NCBI RefSeq assembly: GCF_027172205.1
Contig: NC_070614.1
Span: 45,828,501 to 45,892,500 of the forward strand
Origin: Podarcis raffonei
Taxonomy: Eukaryota > Chordata > Lepidosauria > Squamata > Lacertidae
Reading direction: 5' to 3'
Length of the DNA stretch: 64,000 nt
The notes under the pieces are model-generated. The model was not told where the DNA came from and did not search any database. It was given only the letters and a program-made list of their open reading frames with translations. This document shows, in pieces, positions 57,364 to 64,000 of the stretch (position 1 is the stretch's first letter; the number at the start of each line of letters is the position of its first letter). Position numbers and translations under genes: made by a program.

Positions 57364-59566
57364 AAGAAGTTGGGAGTCTTGAGCAGGTGTTCTTTAAATA
57401 AACAATAAAGATTTATTTTTAGAACAAGGAAGTATAATACAAGTGGAGAAACTTAGGTTACTTCAATAAGAATACACTAGTTCACTTCAATTCGCTTTAT
57501 AGTTTGTTTCCTTTCTAAGGTGGTACTTTCCTTCATTTACCCACCCCTTTAACAAATGCAGCTCCTGAGGTACTTTCAGTAATACTCTTAAGGGCTCACC
57601 CCCCTTCCTTCACTGGGATTTGGAAGTCTCTTCTTTCCTCAGAAGAGTCTCACCCCTCCAGATTAGTTTGAGACCTAAGCAGACTCATCTATTTCAGCTC
57701 CTCCTTCTCCTGCCTCACCCTCAGTCTCCCAGAAAGATTTGGTCCTTTTACTCCTGCAGGACAATACACTCAGTCCTTCATGGTACACTCAAGGTGGATG
57801 TTTTATTCCAGAACCAACTCTCCCTCCTCCACACTCCTATCCTATCTCCCTAACTCACAATCTCTACAGCCTCCCTCCTCAACCACCTCAACTTAACCCC
57901 CCTCTTAACCACACTCTAACTCCATCTCCCTCGAAGTGTGTTCCTTTCAAACTCTCCCTCCTGGAACCACAACCAATCAGAGGCTGCTGTTCTTTAAGCA
58001 CTTGCTGGCAGGAGAAAAAAGTAAAAAGAAATACTTGTGGAACCAACTTTTCCGTCACAATAGGCACAACATTTTACAAGGATTGGAAGAGACACCACAG
58101 ACAGAATAACTGCCACACACTGGAAGAACAAGGATATAGTTTGAGTGCCTCATTTGTAGTTCTATAAATCATTTAATGTGTCAACACAAGTAGAAGTTAT
58201 TAATATTGCAGTTGTTCTATAAGGGATTATTATTTTCACCGGAATATAATAGAAATTAATAAGATTTTGGAATGCAGAAATAAAGGAAATCATCTAGCAA
58301 TGGAGAGGGGCACCTAAATTATCTGATTTGGTATTTAAGTGATTAATATTAGTATTACAATTTGGTATTGTTTTAATGAGGCTATGATTGAATGGTAATT
58401 TAAAATTAATAAAAATTATTATAACAGAAATAGCATAACTAGACTTTAGAATCAACTTTAGAAACAACACATCTGTATTCTCTGAAGCCATTTGGCTTAT
58501 TTGAGATATTCTCTGCCACCACTCTTTCAAACAGGTTAGAAGTATAATTCAGAAAAAAAGGCTTGTCCTATTAGTGTTAGTAATATCCAGTGTGTTTTCC
58601 TCCAGATATGGTTGCATATCTCTGCTACTTTTCTTTGTTAAAACTATTTTTTTTTAAAAGGGGGGAATGGCTGTTTTAAACTTCTCCTTCTTCTATTCCT
58701 CAGCTGCCTTGTAGGTGAGAGATAAAGAATGTAGAGCCCTTAACTATTTCACAGTGTTTTTTGTTTCTTGTACCCTGTGTTGTCTTCAAGATGAATTTGC
58801 AGATTACACGAAGTAATTGATAAGAGACTTTTTATTAACAATCATTCATACAGTGCATGTACAACATTGAACCACTGAACTTAACCATTTCTAAATAAAA
58901 AGGCTGAGAGTTTTGCTATTAAGATTCCATTTGCTTTAAATATACAGTAATACATGACAGCGGTGTATGGAGTGTTAGGGAGGGGTAGTAACTCTAGCGG
59001 GGAACAAGTCGTGCTCCTTCTGGGGTAGTTTGTCTACCTCAGATCCCCACCCTGCACTCAGTTCTCACCTGTGGCTCCTAGACGTTGTCAGCATGCAACA
59101 GCAGCCACATTCCACAAAACAGATTCAACTGACTGCCTAAATTAGGTGAGGGCAGCCAATGGGCCTCAAATCTTCAGTGAGTTAGGGAATTTATCTGCAT
59201 GCAAAGACAGGATATAGCAGATGAGAACAAAAGTGGGCCCAATGCTTAAAGAGGTGGCTACTGCAGGTGCTGTAGAGGGAAATGAGGGGCAGATGGGTCT
59301 CGTAAACCTAGGAAGGGAGCCCACCTAGGAGAAGGAAACTTTGAACCTAAACCTCCACTGCTTTACAGCATTACTCATTTGTGAAGAAGGCTTTGGGTGT
59401 AGAACCTGAGGAAAAATCTGTACCCATTGCCTTAGGAAAATCTTTGGCAGACAAAAAAGTTAAGAAGCAAACTCTACACTTATCCAGAGCAGGGACCCAG
59501 AAAGTGATACCAGCCACCAAGTCCATGTATTCTCAAACCCAACAGAACCACAAATTCCACTGTCAT

Positions 59567-62500
59567 TTATACCTTTCTTTGGGTTAGCTGCTCTTTGTTG
59601 TTCAGGTCAGGCCTCAGCACAATTATGTAGCATTTAGGGGAGAAAATGCAACCCAGCAGCCCAGCACCAGAAGCAAAGATGGAGAAGATCTCCACAGCCA
59701 CCATGTATTTTCCTCTGGTGCTCAGATAGGTTGGAATGAAGGAGAGCCAAACACTGCAGAAGACCAGCATGCTGAAGGTGATGAATTTGGCTTCATTAAA
59801 AGTGTCAGGCAACTTCCTGGCTAGGAAGGCCACCGTGAAGCTGAAAGTGGCCAGGAAGCCCATGTAGCCCAAAACACAATAGAACATGGAGACTGACCCT
59901 TCATTACAAAGAAATATGATTTCTTCAGGCATTGAGTGCATGTCCACATCTGGGAATGGGGGAGAGGTTGCCAGCCAGAGGACACAGATTCCTACTTGAA
60001 CAATGGAGCAGGAAAAGACAATGGAATAAGCCAGTTCTTTGCCTACCCATTTCCTCATATTGGATCCTGGTTTGGTAGCCATGAATGCCAGAACCACCAA
60101 TATGGTTTTGGCTAAGATGCTGGAGAGGGCCACAGAGAAGACAATGCCAAAAGCAGTTTGTCGGAGAAGGCAAGTCAGCATATTAGGTTTTCCGAGAAAC
60201 AACAAAGAAGAGAGGAAACACAAGAGGAGAGAGATAAGGAGACCATAGGTAAGGCTTCGGTTGTTGGCTTTGACTATGGTTGTGTTGCGATGCTTAATGA
60301 AGATGCCGAGCACCAAAACTGTGATCAGAGAGAATAGAAGTGCAGAGGAAGTTGAAACAATGGCCAAGGTTTCATCAAAGGCTAGGAAGTTTGGAACCTT
60401 AGGAATGCATAGATGCTGGCCGCTGTTTGGATACTGATCTGCTGGGCAACTGACACATGTTTCCATGTCTGAAAATACACAAACAAAGCAAGACATTTTG
60501 AAGTAACCAAAGGTATTCTTAAGAATTTCACATCACTAGTCCATTTAGCATAGTGTTTTCTACGTCAGAATGTATGAGCTTCAAGACCAAATGCTTTTGT
60601 ACTAGGTGTATCAAAAATAAAACTTGTGTATCAATTCTGGAATTTTCTACATGGGTAACGTCTTTTTTTCTTTATTGTCTCCCTGCTTTTTCTTAGAGCC
60701 ACATAAACAGTACAACAAAATGAGAAATAAATTACATCTGAAATCTTTGGATCTCAGAAAAATGAGTTTGATAAGAGTTTCACCCTATTGTCAAACATCC
60801 TAATTTTTAGAGAAGAAAACACCACTTCTATTCCACCCAAATTTTGAAGAAGTTGGAAGTAAAATATATTAGCTTCCACTTAAAAAAGAAATCTTCAAGA
60901 CGTTTTAAAGATTAAAATATATTGATGTTATCTATAAACAATGAGAAGAACACATCTGTTAATTTAAGCCTTCTCTCCTGCCGCAGTTTAATGTCAAGAA
61001 AATTGCCAGGAGCCCAGAGGTTCTGCAGTATCTTAAGATGTCATCTCTAACCTTTCTCATTTGAAATCATTCCTTCTGGACATGGATCACAATCATAGCA
61101 GCAAAACTTCTCCCCCTCTTTCTTTTTCTTCCCGTAACCAGGATGGCAGTTGGCATTACATACAGAAAGCGGTGGCACCTATCCAAAGAGATAGGAAGAG
61201 TTTAATATTATGATATTGTTTTGAGGAATTTATCCAATATCCAATATCAGGTGATTTAATAGTAAATAGGAGGACTAATAGCGTGAAATGATCCGTAGCT
61301 ACACAAGTGGCACAAAATTAAGAAGATGCCTGGACCATCCAACCTTACAGCTGTGTAAGAATTCTGTGTGATTTCACCCCTGGTTTGGCCTTTTGATGGA
61401 GTCACCACTTAATGGCATTTGCTTCAAGGAGTTCACATGCTGTTCCTTTGTGTGGCACAAGGAATTAAAGGTAAACCATTATAGTGGTTCTGCTCCTACC
61501 TGCAGGGTCAGTACAAGAAACTAACAATAGGAAATCATTCCATGACTTTTGGGTTGCGCTTTCCTGTTAGGCCACATCCTGTCTCAGAGAGAAATGCTTT
61601 GGGTTTCTCCGCCTGACCTGTTCTGGGAGGAGTTGCATTCCGTTTGAAGCAAGAGGTCTAGGAGCACTGCTCGATTCTAACTCATCACTAGTCTGAAGTG
61701 GTTTGAGGTGCTAGTGAATTTCAAAATGAATAATGTGTGAAGTGCTTTTGTTACATCCCATTTTGTGGATAACCGCAAATTCTGGGTTTTCAGGGACTGT
61801 GCCATTATTTCCATACCTTAGTGAAGCGTCTGTTCCATTTGATTCTGTCTTCATTAATGGTGAGCTCTTTACCTGGAGGGGCCTGAGGATCCAACCTGCC
61901 CACTTTGATTCTGACATAGGAATTATTTGGGAAAGTGACCAAGTTGGTAATATCAAAGCCAGCCACTAACTCTCCATATTCATTTAATGTAATTTCATCT
62001 CCAGCACTGTTGTTGAATGAGATTCTCTGCAGGAATGAGTGGAGCTAAGTGGAAAGAGCATTGAAGTTAAACGCCTCAGTTCACAACAAAGAGCATCCAT
62101 ATTTTAGTTGCCCATACAGGGGGAGTAGGAAATCTTGAATCAGTGCCAATTCAACATTCAACATACTTGCATAAAGATATTATGGAGAGAAGAGACCATA
62201 GACCTGCTTGCTAGACACCAGCCTTTGTCTGTATCCAAGAAAGGGAAGGAAACTGAGAAGTCATGTAAGAGAAGAGATGGGTGCTTATGTCCTCAAATGA
62301 TAGGAAAGCAACATGAGAACCTCGGACTGGACCTTTCCATAGTTTATAGAGTGGATTTGACCATGGTTGGATGTTGGATGCAGAGGAGTGGAAGGAAGCA
62401 GCTGCTGGGGAACCCCCAAGAGACACCCCAAGGAAAGGAGGCTCAGAGCCAGGGGATTGGTGGTAGGATGACAAGGAGTGGTCAGTGGGAGAAGAGGGAG

Positions 62501-64000
62501 CAGACTGGAAGAAAGAGGTGTCAGAAACAGAAGAGGCAACAGGGTTGACGGAGCAGGAAGAGGATGCGCCAGACTGAAATCCAGACTTAAAGGCAGAAAA
62601 GTGTCTAGAGACAGTGATCACACAGTTGCTAGCCTCTTCTGGGGACTTACCAGTGAGGCTGCAGAACCTCCCTGGTGGTGGGCATACAGGGAAAGATGAG
62701 TAGTTGGGGAGAAGGCCTTCCAGGATGTGCCCAGGTAAAGGCAGCTCCCTGATGGGCTGCTCTTCTTTTTTCTCTTGAATATGAGGATCCCTGCAAAAGC
62801 CAGTGCCTGGGGTTGGGGTCCTGGTTGTGCTCCCTCAGAATAATGCTCCCAGGGCAATCGGCCCCAGGCCCCCAACCTTACACCACTGGCGAACTGGACA
62901 GGTAAGAGAGACAGAGAGAATTGGGGAGGAATGTGGATGGAAAATGGAGAGTTTTATAATATGGAGAAGGTGGATGGGACAGCTTCAGTTACATGTAGTT
63001 TTTGGTAGTCTGTTGCTTGTGAAAGCCTGTGTCATCTAAAGTCTTTTTAGTATCATTATAGGAAATATTCTAATTCCCATCTTTGATATAATTACTAAAG
63101 GTTTATTTTTTAATTTCTTAAGTTTTATTCTTTTATTTCTTTACTGATAAGTAAATACCTACTCACATAATGTACCAATGCAGTGAATGCTTTATAAGAG
63201 AGAACAATACCTGCCAAGGATCTGCATACTGAGGAGAGAGTTTTCCCTTAGCATCTCTTCTGTTGTGGATGGCTCCAGCCAAGTGCATGCTACTTAAGGC
63301 ATGTGCCAAAGCATAGACAGCATTATAAATACTGTAGCTGGGGCCAGTCATGCTCATTTCAAAATATGGTGCAGGAAGGCTCTCCAGCATCTCCTCTCCA
63401 GTACACACAGTTTTTGAGAGAGTGGAATTTGAAAGTGAACAACTGAATGCATCTTCCCAGAAATCTTGGATAAAACCATCTGCCTCTGTCCAATGAGGAC
63501 GTGTACTCCGAAGAAAGTCTTTAAAGTTGTGAATCTCCTTGGAGTGAATTGCAAAGGATATAGCACCATGGAGCATTCGTATATTAACAGTAAATTTTTG
63601 AAGGCTATATAATATGAAATCAATTTGGGTAGTTGTAATCCATACTTTTCCTTCACGTGACTTCTTTTGAGGAAATAGTAGCTGAGTAAACTCCATTGTG
63701 CTTAAAGCAGTTGACAACCATATAATAAATCTACTTTCTCCATATAGAAGAATTGCATTAGCTTTGCTGGTTGTGAATGCTGGTAATAAAATCTTTATGT
63801 CCACCAATTCTAGTAAGTTACCATTATAATGTATACTGGTTTTAACGCTTTCTGTGAATGCTGAACAGATTCCATTCTTGAAAAGCATTGGCTCAATGTT
63901 CTGCAAGAAACGTTCTCCAGCTTCATTAGCTGGAGTGATGAGCCCAACCCATTTCCATCTGAAATGCAGAAGTAACCGGATAATTCCCTGATACTGAAGG
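59567..64000 (-). CDS. V2R-6: vomeronasal type 2 receptor, partial (exons 3-6)
   Basis: The 3' four exons of a class C chemosensory receptor: 63211-64000 (exon 3, open at the window edge), 61817-62044, 61052-61178 and 59567-60468, about 682 codons with no disruption. Exon 3 encodes the Venus-flytrap core and is closest to V2R-5 ([19 protein letters not shown]) but one codon shorter in the [10 protein letters not shown] stretch. Exon 4, intron 4 and the flanks of exon 5 resemble V2R-2 more than V2R-5. Exon 6 carries the end of the cysteine linker, seven helices with [12 protein letters not shown], and [13 protein letters not shown] at the tail. Exons 1-2 must lie to the right of the window. 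Confidence 0.9.

Larger units (their letters stand above)
54797..59566. other. V2R-5/V2R-6 spacer
   Basis: Promoter flank of V2R-5, LTR-like block split by the L1-like retroposon (56204-57363), then the ordinary downstream flank of V2R-6. It lacks the tRNA-SINE composite and the hAT-like element and so serves as an empty-site reference for both. No other gene seen. Confidence 0.6.

Overview
The window is a stretch of squamate reptile (lizard or snake) nuclear DNA carrying a head-to-tail tandem array of vomeronasal type 2 receptor (V2R, class C GPCR) genes, all on the minus strand. The host call rests on the vertebrate V2R exon structure, Sauria-type tRNA SINEs, a BovB-type LINE tail, Tigger- and hAT-like DNA transposon remnants and a Ty3/gypsy chromovirus fossil. 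I cannot tell snake from lizard.

From left to right I call the genes V2R-1 to V2R-6. V2R-1 is represented only by two copies of exon 1 at the left edge. V2R-2 (8667-17053), V2R-3 (21232-28910), V2R-4 (33078-41585) and V2R-5 (47360-54796) are each complete six-exon genes with open frames and GT/AG splice sites, coding for 885-888 residues. V2R-6 (59567-64000) runs off the right edge inside exon 3. Every gene has the same exon phases: 236 nt, 292 nt, about 880 nt, 228 nt, 127 nt and 902 nt.

The receptors share a signal peptide (exon 1), a Venus-flytrap ligand-binding domain (exons 1-4), a nine-cysteine linker (exons 5-6) and a seven-helix domain (exon 6). No other protein-coding host genes were recognised. 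A TATA-like element lies about 250 bp upstream of each complete exon 1 at constant spacing.

The spacers and introns record the history of the array. V2R-3 looks like a chimera: exons 1-2 and upstream DNA match V2R-2, exons 3-6 match V2R-4, and the switch lies in a short stretch of intron 2. The V2R-2/3 and V2R-3/4 spacers share a composite insertion made of a 5'-truncated tRNA-Asp fused to a Sauria SINE. The V2R-4/5 and V2R-5/6 spacers share a 1.16-kb L1-like retroposon. V2R-1 has a duplicated exon 1 in which only the distal copy kept the TATA-like element. The V2R-1/2 spacer holds a broken Ty3/gypsy fossil, and the V2R-4/5 spacer a hAT-like element with a GC-rich core.
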